From positions 118,339 through 148,082 of the forward strand of contig NW_014577584.1 in the NCBI RefSeq assembly GCF_000485595.1: a stretch of DNA of 29,744 nucleotides, read 5' to 3'. A program made the translations under genes and the position numbers. Position 1 is the first letter of the stretch; each line of letters opens with the position of its first letter. Source of the DNA: Priapulus caudatus (Eukaryota > Priapulida > Priapulimorpha > Priapulimorphida > Priapulidae). The notes below the pieces were generated by a model that had not been told where the DNA came from, searched no databases, and was given only the letters and a program-made list of their open reading frames with translations. This document shows positions 22,106-29,744 of the stretch, one piece after another.

Positions 22106-22434
22106 TAATTATAACATTAATTTATATTATGCACTCCTGATATAACCATAACGCTATAACCCTATAACATGTAACCATAACCGCAACTGTAACGCCGATA
22201 CTGCTCATTATAACAACCTAACGATGTGATGACAGACTCAGCAATAGTAGGTCCTTTTCAGCGAGCTAAACCACTTACGGCGTTAGGCGGGTCAAGAGCG
22301 AGCGTAAAGTCTGATGTGCCCAGGCATATAGCTCTGATATGCTCGCGTATATGTAAACATTGAAGCAGTCGGTATACAGTGTAGAATAGCAATGAGTGTC
22401 AATCCACTGTATACGTTTAGAATAACAGACTAAC
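22106..22434. other. Unique sequence between satellite blocks
   Basis: Includes short repeats of ATAACC (22143-22180, for example CCATAACGCTATAACCC) and the word TATTATGCACTCCTG at about 22124, which resembles TATTATACACTCCTG at about 19824 beside the inverted arm. No gene. Confidence 0.55.
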
Positions 22435-23406
22435 AGTAAGTACAAGATATCAGTGTGGAAATAAACAACATGAACTTAACGCGGAATACAATTAAGATCA
22501 TATTAATTACAAGATACTCGCGTGGAAATAATAATTAACATGCAAATTATAACAGGCTGCAATACGAACGCGCTGACTACTGTGGTATATCACAAGAATA
22601 TGAGGCAGCACCGTACAATGCTTATACATAGAATGGTAGAATGATATACGTTTTATGATAATAACAACTAGAAGATATCGGCATGCAAATACTTAACAGG
22701 AAATCCGGCGGTATACATTTAACGTAACAGTAATTCCTAGTAAGTTATTAGCCCGGAAAAAATAATTAACACGACATACCCGTCCGTATACACTTCGGAT
22801 AACAAGAATTACAAGCTATCGATGTGGACATAATTAACATGACATTCCACCGTATACATATAAAGTAATAAGCCTCGTCTACATGGAGTCACCTTAATCC
22901 GAGTTAAGAAACAGTACTACAAGAGTATAGTAAGAAAGAAGAAAGAAGAAATCGTAATTACAAGAGATCTGCGTATAAATGATTAAGACAACATTCTACA
23001 GAACGCAATTAGGATAATATTAATGACAGAATATTAGTTTGGAAACAATAATTAACATGACATTACGCGGAATACATTTAGAAACATAGATTTCGGATAA
23101 AATCATTACAAGCGTTTACTGCCGAAATAATTAACACAACATTTGCCGGTATGATTTGTACAATGGTGATTGCAAGCTATCGCTGTTCACATAATTAACA
23201 AGACATTTTGCCGCATATAATTAGGATATTATTAATTACAAGATATGATATCGGTGTGCATATATTTAACATGACATTTTGCGGAGTACAATTAGAATGA
23301 TATTAATTACAAGATATGATTTCGTTATGCAGATAAATGACATTACATTCCGCGGCATACATTTAGGATAATAATAATAACAAGATATGACATCGGTGTG
23401 CATATC
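22435..23406 (+). repeat. 71-bp satellite, direct array B (diverged)
   Basis: About a dozen diverged monomers, recognised by repeated TAATTAACATGACATT, CCGCGGMATACA, AATTACAAGATAT and ATCGGTGTGCATAT words. 22500-22618 repeats the AGGCTGCAAT to GCACCGTACA module. A stretch at about 22868-22955, starting GTCTACATGGAGTCACC, does not fit the monomer and may be an insertion. The array ends GTGTGCATATCTATC, fusing directly to the next microsatellite. Confidence 0.85.
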
Positions 23407-23565
23407 TATCTTGCTATCTATCTATCTGTCTGTCGGTCTGTCTGTCCATCTATCAATTCATCCATCTACCCGTCCATGCATCCATGCGCCCATCAACCCA
23501 TCCACTGATATATTCATCCATCTATCTATCTATCTGTTGCTCAATCTATCTATCCATGCCACAGC
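23401..23565 (-). repeat. CTAT/CTGT/CATC degenerate tetranucleotide repeat
   Basis: TATCTATCTGTCTGTCGGTC followed by CATC-type words. It is the minus-strand counterpart of GATA/GACA/GATG. Confidence 0.9.
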
Positions 23566-23764
23566 TGTATAATATACCAGAGTACGCATCGTATAGCATA
23601 ACAGACCACCATGCTTGTCTGCGAGTTTTTCAGTTACGTTTCTGACGTTGATCGTGCGCAATAGGTAATTTAATGACCGATATATCAATCGATCGATCGT
23701 TTAATGAACTTATAAATCACCAGGAGTTGGTATGAATTCTACAATTCATCGGTTCTAGATTCAC
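23566..23764. other. Unique AT-rich sequence
   Basis: No gene or repeat visible apart from ATCAATCGATCGATCG near 23684. Confidence 0.5.
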
Positions 23765-24045
23765 ATTAAAATTAATTAGTAGCAAAATCAGTTTCCAACC
23801 CCAATGCTAGCTCCGAGGAAAAATCGGTGAAAGTCGAAATTGATTAAATTATAATAATCTTAATTAGCATGGATTGAACACATTTTCTCAATCACGCTCC
23901 ATTTCGGTAGTTCCGTGCCCTCCAACCCTAATTATTGCCCTTTAAGTGGATTAGCAATGTAAGTAAATGCTAATTGAAACACCCTTATTAAAGGTAAGCT
24001 ATTCAAAATGGTTATTTTACGGATTATGTTTAATTAAAAATCCAG
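23765..24045. promoter_or_regulatory. Cluster of homeodomain-type motifs, possible enhancer
   Basis: Within 280 bp there are TTAATTAG (23772), TTAATTAGCAT (about 23870), CTAATTATTG (about 23929), GCTAATTG (about 23969) and TTTAATTAAAAA (about 24029), all TAAT-core sites. TTAAGTGG at 23942-23949 matches the NK2-class site and overlaps GGATTA at 23948-23953, a bicoid/Otx-class site; a second GGATTA lies near 24021. The region is free of simple repeats. AT-rich composition alone raises TAAT frequency, so function is inference. Confidence 0.25.
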
Positions 24046-24765
24046 TTGTTAAAATTTATTAGTTATATATGCATGACGCAATAATAATTATGATAAATTT
24101 TGCGGCAAAGTCATGTATCTCCGTAAACAGACTTCATAATGATAAAAATTTGTATAAATGTATGTACATACTTTGTAAAAGAAAAGTGATTGAGTTAAAA
24201 TTGTGTGTTCCAGGGTAATAGTGAATACAAGAAACCTTAAAATCTTAAAGTTTTTAAAACGAAGAATCAATTCTAACACGGCGTATTAGCAAAAATCCGC
24301 GCCTTCATTGACACATACGAACAACAACGAATAATATATTAAACGAGGGGCGATATTTAATCAATGACGAAGCGAATTAAACGCGGGGAACGGAAACGAG
24401 TGAAAAATGGCCGCGACGCGAGTGAAGAGCAAGATAAATAGTGGACAGCGTTCAGATCAATGCGAGACGCGTCAATGACGACGTCGCACCATTAGCCTGG
24501 GCATGCAATGTACGCCGGCCCAGGTCGCGCCATGCCGACGTGACGTCACGCGTGAGGAGTTGCGAGACAGTATGTCGAACTGCGAGGATGAGAAGCTGAG
24601 CGATTACTAATTCATTGCGCGTCACGACGCCGTTTAATTTTCTCCGCCTCTTTGTTGCCTGAGACCGGCTCAATTATTCACTGCCAAAGAAAAACGAAGA
24701 ATATATTGACACATAATACTGCCAGACGAGGGAGAAAGAGTGAGTAAGGGAAGGCGTGAGACAAA
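24046..24765. other. Unique sequence with a CRE-type palindrome
   Basis: AT-rich to about 24350, then CpG-rich. TGACGTCA at 24541-24548 is a perfect CREB/ATF octamer inside CGACGTGACGTCACGCGTGA. No coding frame is recognised. Confidence 0.45.
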
Positions 24766-25050
<285 letters not shown>

Positions 25051-25250
25051 TAGATGGATATATCTAGATTTAGATATCTAACTAGCTAGATGGTGCTGGT
25101 ATCTTTAAATCGTACGTAGATAAAGCTACTACGTAGTTAGGCGTAGTTAGGCGTGATTACGATAAGTCTTGCGCTGCTCAGCGTAGGGTAAGACGTCGCG
25201 GCGTCACTGGGTCAGGTCGAGCGGTAAGAAGACGATTAATCCACAGCCAA
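25051..25250. other. Short unique spacer
   Basis: Contains the direct repeat GTAGTTAGGCGT at about 25133-25155. No gene. Confidence 0.5.
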
Positions 25251-25518
25251 TTGGAGCGTCTCAATAAAGAAAAATAATGGTAAATAAACACGAAATGTAT
25301 TTACTACCAAAGTCTTAATGTTTCTCTGCTCTCTTTCGCCTATTATTGCCTAAAATTTCCTGTAAATGCTGTTCAAATGCTTCTCTGCAACACACGTACA
25401 CCGCACGCACGCCGTTGCACGTTTACAGTTATAAGTAGAGTAGAGAAACATTAAGACTTTGGTAGTAAATACATTTCGCGTTTATTTAGCATTATTGTTC
25501 TTTATTGAGACGCTCCAA
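25251..25518. mobile_element. 268-bp MITE with 77-bp terminal inverted repeats
   Basis: TTGGAGCGTCTCAATAAAGA at 25251 is mirrored by TCTTTATTGAGACGCTCCAA ending at 25518. Arms 25251-25327 and 25442-25518 differ at only about 3 of 77 positions. Weaker complementarity continues outward (ATCCACAGCCAA against TTGGATTCATC in complement), so the true ends may lie 10-18 bp further out. The interior (CTGCAACACACGTACACCGC) matches the diverged copy at 8363-8672. No target duplication is clear. Non-coding. Confidence 0.85.
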
Positions 25519-26276
25519 GTGCCTATGGATTCATCGGGGGGTATTGCGCAATGCGTCCTGCAAACAACCTGTCGACTTTTGCTGCATAACAAGTAGCGAG
25601 TATATGAACACTAGTAGATTCTCGATTCGTTCGCGAGCAGTTATGGAGTAATTGCTCACGGAATCCGCTTACTCATTTAGGTTATCCCAGCCGTAGAGGA
25701 TGCATCATTGCTTTCGTTTGTCCACATTTGTTTAGTTTTGCATACGTTAGCGCGCGTAATTTGAACGAGATGTTTTCCGTGGTCTCGGATGTCTAGATAC
25801 GGCACAGGTTTGATTGGCCATATTTCAGCCGATGAGTGCTTGATTGATGTGTGCTTGTGCTCGAATGGGTGAGTGTATACCCGCATTACACCTGATTACA
25901 TAGCTAGCCATTTGTATATGCTCTTCTCGTTAGAAACGCGACAGAGGCTGCAATCGGCGAAGCGTGTCGTCGCATGTTTATTGCCCGTTATGAGCACTGA
26001 ATTGATGTGGAGATCATGAAACGAGAGCGAAAATTGCTGTGTCAAGGTTGCTCTAACGAAACGATATTTCTTGTACGTGGCGTTGGTATGGTGAAAGGTA
26101 AAATTAGGAATTCAAGTAGAATGGGAAAGAATTGGTAACGAGGTAAGCGGTACGATACAATATGTATAAAATGTATACGAGGTGAGAATTCGTAAGCAAG
26201 ATAGAACAAGTATGTTGCATGACTGGGCAATGAAGCTTACGGGCGCGGAAGGCGGCTGCAAGGAGAGGATATAACA
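25519..26276. other. Unique sequence, no recognisable gene
   Basis: Mixed sequence. The 69-codon minus frame at 25677-25886 and frames at 26042-26295 have no recognised motif. Confidence 0.5.
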
Positions 26277-26507
26277 TTGAACACGTTTGTCTCAAGTAGT
26301 GATGTAGTGGAGAACGAACTGATAAGAAAACAGAAAGATTGGATAGACGATAATCTCGTGAGATTAACTATTTACGATAGAAATATGGAAAAACAGCAGT
26401 GTCCAAAGGTATTAATTACGAGCAAACAGGTTATGACCAAGATTAATGAAAAACACATAGCATTAAAGATATGTAGGACATGTAAAACGAAACAAGGAAA
26501 CAAATGA
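26277..26507 (+). CDS. Small open frame, unknown; doubtful
   Basis: A 76-codon frame begins at ATG 26277 and ends at a TGA at 26505-26507. It is not repeat-derived and has balanced charged and hydrophobic residues (for example DWIDDNLVRLTIYDRN and a CRTCKTKQ ending with two Cys). Codon choice is mixed, with no strong bias. I recognise no domain. The flanks (25980-26600) share a purine-rich plus strand, so the frame may only reflect a low stop-codon rate there. It could also be a remnant of a mobile element gene. Confidence 0.15.
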   Translation: MNTFVSSSDVVENELIRKQKDWIDDNLVRLTIYDRNMEKQQCPKVLITSKQVMTKINEKHIALKICRTCKTKQGNK

Positions 26508-26692
26508 ATAGAACTAAGTTGGACGTGCGAGATAGAGTATGGGAACGAATTCAAGCTGCGACCATTATAAGAAGCGGGGAAAAGAGAATCGTACTAGTCA
26601 AATAACCATAATAGTAAGTACATACATACGCTAGCAAGGAGTGACTACGTGTGAGAGGACTAGAGAGCCATGCAAATCGCTCACTAATGCCG
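26508..26692. other. Short unique spacer
   Basis: No gene or repeat seen. Confidence 0.5.
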
Positions 26693-26758
26693 CTTTTATA
26701 CTGGGGGTTATCCCGCTTCAGGTCCGGACCTGAAGCGGGATAAACCCCAGTATAAAAG
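26693..26758. mobile_element. 66-bp near-perfect palindrome, probable MITE or fold-back element
   Basis: Arms 26693-26725 and 26726-26758 are complementary at 32 of 33 positions with no loop (centre GGTCC|GGACC). The ends are CTTTTATACTGGGG and CCCCAGTATAAAAG. CAGTATAAAAGG recurs at 26838-26849, and CCCGAGCTAA, TTATCCCGCT and TTTAGCCCGCTCTAAA between 26775 and 26875 look like diverged pieces of the same family. No target duplication is clear. Confidence 0.7.
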
Positions 26759-26880
26759 GTCGAAACACCCTTAGCCCGAGCTAAAGTTATCCCGCTCTAG
26801 GGAGTGATTCAGGTCCGCTTCAGACCCGAGCTAACGTCAGTATAAAAGGTATCTCGACTTTAGCCCGCTCTAAATTCCCC
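26759..26880. repeat. Diverged pieces related to the palindrome
   Basis: Repeated AGCCCGAGCTAA, TTATCCCGCTCTAG, CAGGTCCGCTTCAGACCCG and CAGTATAAAAGG words echo the palindrome arms, suggesting a rearranged or nested second copy. Confidence 0.5.
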
Positions 26881-27329
26881 CCCCCACAAACCCCCTCAAC
26901 GTTCCGAACGCGTTCCGAAGTTCCAACGTTCCGAAACACGTTCCGAAGAACAGAGAGGATGAATCTGGCGTGCTTTCGACGTGGACGGTTATACCAGCTA
27001 TAGAAATTGCGTGTATAGATCGATCGTAACTGACGTTCATCAAATATTCAGATGAACAGGCGCGTGAGCGCATAAAAGAGCGCGCATATATATAGTATAA
27101 TACCCGCCGACGAAATCACGCAACGGCTTGCCGAATTTGCGTCGAACGTCGCGAAATTGCGATCAATTTAGAAACGTACCCCCCTCCCCTCGCTCTTCAC
27201 CCGTCAGCGACGCTCGCATTATAGTTGCGTTCGAGCTAGCATTGTGCGACGCGAGCTTGAGAGAATTAGCAACTCTCGCACGCGAGGCGCAGCGATTTCT
27301 CCTGCGACGATGAAGTCAAACTCTTCCGG
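26881..27329. other. Unique CpG-rich sequence with a GTTCCGAA repeat
   Basis: GTTCCGAA occurs at 26901, 26912, 26928 and 26940, spaced 11, 16 and 12 bp. The spacing does not fit a canonical heat-shock element. A 61-codon frame (27128-27313, plus) has no recognised motif. Confidence 0.5.
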
Positions 27330-27419
27330 CGCCTGTCGTTGGGGTAAAGGCGCACCGCTAGGGCGGATTGTGGAAGCAGAAAGATGTAGCGCCAGCTTGC
27401 TACGTAAATAGAGAACAAA

Positions 27420-27840
27420 GGAGCGTCGTCGTGCGTCATGACGTGACGTCATCATGCGTTGTGGATGGATGACGATGGAGAAAGACGCAACAATATCTTG
27501 CGTCATGAAAAGAGAATGGCACAACGTCATCATGCGTCGTCGAAGGGGAAAGACGCAGCGCCATCTCACGTCATGAATAGAGAAAAACCCGCCTTTATAT
27601 TGCGTCGTGGAAGGAGAAATACGCATCGCCATCTTGCGCCATGAGAGGAGAATGACGTAATGCAATCTTGCGCCCTGAGAGGAGAACGACGTACCGCCAT
27701 CGCGCTTCGTGAAAGGGAAAAACAGCACCAACGTACCTCGTGAAAAGAGACTGACGTATCCCGCATATCGCGTCATGGAAGGGGAATGACGCAACGCTCC
27801 CGTTCGTAGTAGAGGAAGAAAAAGGCACCGCCATCCCGCC
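27420..27840. repeat. 34-bp minisatellite with CRE-like and GCCATCTTGCG motifs
   Basis: About 12 imperfect units of 32-36 bp. A typical unit reads GACGCAGCGCCATCT, then CACGTCATGAATAGAG or a variant, then AAA. A diverged lead-in may start at about 27330. Many units contain GACGYAA and TTGCGTC, giving an internal dyad. GCCATCTTGCG is the complement of a YY1-like CGCAAGATGGC, and a full TGACGTCA octamer lies at 27444-27451. The 191-codon minus-strand frame crosses it, but 34 is not a multiple of three, so there is no peptide repeat and coding is unlikely. Confidence 0.8.
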
Positions 27841-28292
27841 GCTGGTCGATGCGCATTGAAAGGCTGATAATTGAAATCGAACGTTGGCGTGGAATTCGCG
27901 TCAGTTTCTGGTAACGTCAGTCAGCGAAACGCGCGTGCACGTCGAATCCGGACGCATCGTTATGTATTATTAATGATCGTCATCGAAATAAACGCGCCCA
28001 CCGCTCCCGTGCAGCGCATTGCTGCGTGCCTTTATATTCGTATTCGGGCATTCCCATACGACTAAAAGGTACGCCGGATTCACCGTAGCGTTCTCTCTCG
28101 CTCGGTATTGTAACTTCGGTTTGGTGTTTGAAAGCGCGGGAGAGCTCGCCGTTTTCCTGCCGAGATGCTTCCGTCCCTACGTTAGCCCGCGCACGGATGT
28201 AATTTATTTCGGCGGCAGCGTGAAGAATTGGGAAGCGGGAGAATCGAAGAATCGAAAGCGGGAGAAACGCTAGAAGCAGAGTCACGCAGTTG
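27841..28292. other. Unique CpG-containing sequence
   Basis: Overlapping frames of 84 (plus) and 101 (minus) codons without recognised motifs. Confidence 0.45.
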
Positions 28293-28402
28293 AGAGTGAG
28301 TGAGTGAGTGAGTGAGTGAGTGAGTGAGTGAGTGAGTGAGTGAGTGAGTGAGTGAGTGAGTGAGTGAGTGAGTGAGTGATTGAGTGAGCGAACGAGTGAG
28401 TG
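28293..28402 (+). repeat. GTGA tetranucleotide repeat
   Basis: Over 20 uninterrupted GTGA units at about 28297-28379, then GATT, GAGC and GAAC variants. Confidence 0.97.
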
Positions 28403-28650
28403 GAGGCGAAGCGCGCACCTGCCACAGACCCGTTAGCGTACACGTATTTGGTTACTTGCAGCAATTTTACGCTCGAGTAGAAAAGATTGCCGGCAATAAC
28501 GACATCCGTAGTGTAACGTTATACGCTTACAATTAACGTGTAGGAAAAATCTACGCGCTCGATCTAAGCTGGTTCTGTCTGCCGACCGTTTCAGCGACAA
28601 ACAAAACTGTTGCCAGTAATTATACGCGCAGCAGCTAGTATAGTAACAAA
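28403..28650. other. Short unique spacer
   Basis: No gene recognised. The minus-strand 124-codon frame at 28433-28807 crosses this spacer and the hairpin and has no known motif. Confidence 0.45.
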
Positions 28651-28742
28651 AGCGTATAAAGAAGGACCCCGTTAAAGAAGAAGTATTTAAAGAAGAAGAA
28701 GTCGTTTTAAGCGTATAAAGAAGAAGCCCTTCTTTATACGCT
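28651..28742. repeat. Direct and inverted 15-bp repeats forming alternative hairpins
   Basis: AGCGTATAAAGAAGG at 28651-28665 recurs as AGCGTATAAAGAAG at 28710-28723, and CCTTCTTTATACGCT at 28728-28742 is the complement of both. A long hairpin (first and third copies) or a short one (second and third) could form. AAAGAAGAAG words fill the loop. Confidence 0.85.
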
Positions 28743-28950
28743 CTTGATAGTAGGCTAATAGCTCGCGGCTTTACTCGCGGCGGCGGCGTTTCAGGTCGTT
28801 CACACACACGCGAACTCTTACTGCGACGAGGAGAATCTTTAGGAGAACGGCAGCTCGGGGAGAAAGCTTCTATGAGAGCGTTCTACAAGAACATGAAGCC
28901 CTACAGATATCTACGACAGGTATATGAGGAGTGTATATTACGACTCCACC
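28743..28950. other. Short unique spacer
   Basis: Mixed sequence leading into the 11-bp array. No gene. Confidence 0.45.
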
Positions 28951-29240
28951 TCTACAATAGCTATACCACAGCTATACCAAGTTATACTACTGCTATATAC
29001 CATCCATATGACAGCTATATGACAGCTGCACGATAGCTTTATGACAGTTACATGATAGCTATATGACAACTACATGAAAGCTGTATGACAGCTATATGAC
29101 AACTATATATGACAGCTCTATGACAGCTCTACAAATGCTCTATGGTAGCCTTATGAATGGCAGGCACATAACAGCTCTGTGGCCCTCAAAGCACAGCTAT
29201 ATAACTGGTATACAACAGCTAATTGACAGCTATATACGAC
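28951..29240 (+). repeat. 11-bp tandem array, consensus ATATGACAGCT
   Basis: From 28951 successive 11-bp units read CTACAATAGCT, ATACCACAGCT and so on; the best-kept part, about 28987-29130, has ATATGACAGCT, GCACGATAGCT, TTATGACAGTT, ACATGATAGCT and ATATGACAACT. Degenerate units continue to about 29240. There are roughly 20-25 units in all. Confidence 0.85.
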
Positions 29241-29390
29241 CGCTATATATCAACTACACGACTAAAATGCGGCCGCTATGTAATAAGTCTAGACGTCGGA
29301 TGGATCTTCGATTGTAAGCTGAACGGCCAACGACACATTTCAGTAATTCTCGCGAGCGGCAAAACACCACAGCACGCGAGCGATGTGCCG

Positions 29391-29430
29391 GCAGGCAGGC
29401 AAGCAGGCAAGCAGGCGGGCATGCAGGCAT
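29391..29430 (+). repeat. GGCA tetranucleotide repeat
   Basis: GGCAGGCAGGCAAGCAGGCA with AGCA and GGCG variants, about ten units. Confidence 0.92.
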
Positions 29431-29434
29431 AGAG

Positions 29435-29474
29435 CGTCGCACAATCGGTTGCCAACCGTAGAAGTTGTGCGACG
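29435..29474. other. Two-stem hairpin
   Basis: The outer stem pairs CGTCGCACAA (29435-29444) with TTGTGCGACG (29465-29474). Inside is a second stem, CGGTT/AACCG (29446-29458, loop GCC). Confidence 0.75.
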
Positions 29475-29579
29475 AGTCTCTCTATTGAACGTGACGGAAG
29501 CACTGGCAAATGCACATCGGTACACAGCTCCGGGCGCAGCTCCATGCGGGAATATAGGATAAAATACACGCCACGCGCC

Positions 29580-29744
29580 GCGCGTGTGGATACGCGTTTT
29601 AGGCGACGGATACGGATGCGGGTAGGGACGGATGCGGGGGAGGGTGGGGGATTTTGGATGCGGGTTTTAGACGACGGTGCGTGGATGCCAATATCCCGTT
29701 GATTGTCATTTGTGCCGAAATATTCGCGCCGAGCACGCGCGCTC
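29580..29744. repeat. Imperfect GGATGCGGG/TTTTAG direct repeat, G-rich
   Basis: GTGGATACGCGTTTTAGGCG with CGGATACGGATGC (29586-29619) is echoed by TTGGATGCGGGTTTTAGACG with GTGCGTGGATGC (29653-29688). A GGGGGAGGGTGGGGG run lies between. No gene to the window end. Confidence 0.55.

Noticed and set aside
26901-26947. Heat-shock element cluster
   Set aside because: TTCCGAA has one base, not two, between the TTC and GAA, so it does not fit the canonical alternating pentamers.
27219-27794. 191-codon minus-strand frame
   Set aside because: It lies on the 34-bp minisatellite, where stop codons are rare by composition; no domain and no stable peptide repeat.

Overview
This is eukaryotic, almost certainly metazoan, nuclear DNA. 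No rRNA, tRNA, prokaryotic operon or complete protein-coding gene is visible. CpG dinucleotides are abundant, as in a lightly methylated invertebrate genome. Microsatellites are extremely dense (CT/GA, CA, TA, GATA, GACG/GATG, CGCA, GTGA). A hymenopteran or other arthropod is my leading guess but only a guess; the TTAGGG tracts sit inside a transposon-like element and say little about the host telomere. A run of 10 N at 19735-19744 marks an assembly gap.

Layout. From 1 to about 18.8 kb the window alternates unique sequence with long simple repeats. Nearly all long open reading frames here are artefacts of those repeats (poly Ser-Leu from CT, Cys-Val from CA, Arg-Pro-Ser from GACG, Tyr-Leu-Ser-Ile from GATA). 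Three short stretches look like possible isolated exons: 8679-8771 on the minus strand, and 9955-10080 and 13475-13527 on the plus strand. A CpG-rich, promoter-like stretch lies at about 17.88-18.24 kb, next to a long CT tract. A miniature transposon copy lies at about 8.36-8.67 kb, and a second, cleaner member of the same family at 25251-25518.

From 19.2 to 23.6 kb the window is a repeat complex. It begins with a 73-bp minisatellite and the gap. It continues with a satellite of about 71-bp monomers, present first in inverted orientation (about 19.83-20.06 kb) and then in direct orientation (about 21.0-21.84 and 22.44-23.41 kb). The satellite is interrupted by, and passes straight into, GATA-type microsatellites. 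In the spacer between the inverted arms sit two unrelated miniature elements. One is 92 bp and the other 428 bp and carries TTAGGG arrays. Each is flanked by a perfect 9-bp direct repeat, and their target sites lie only 2 bp apart.

From 23.6 kb to the end the window is more unique. It holds an AT-rich cluster of homeodomain-type motifs (23.77-24.05 kb), a near-perfect 66-bp palindrome (26693-26758), a 34-bp minisatellite whose units carry CRE-like and GCCATCTTGCG motifs (about 27.42-27.84 kb), an 11-bp tandem array (about 28.95-29.24 kb) and several hairpins.

No pathway or gene system can be reconstructed. The window reads as intergenic or intronic DNA with mobile-element and satellite structure. 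The most unusual object is the inverted 71-bp satellite with its doubly invaded spacer.
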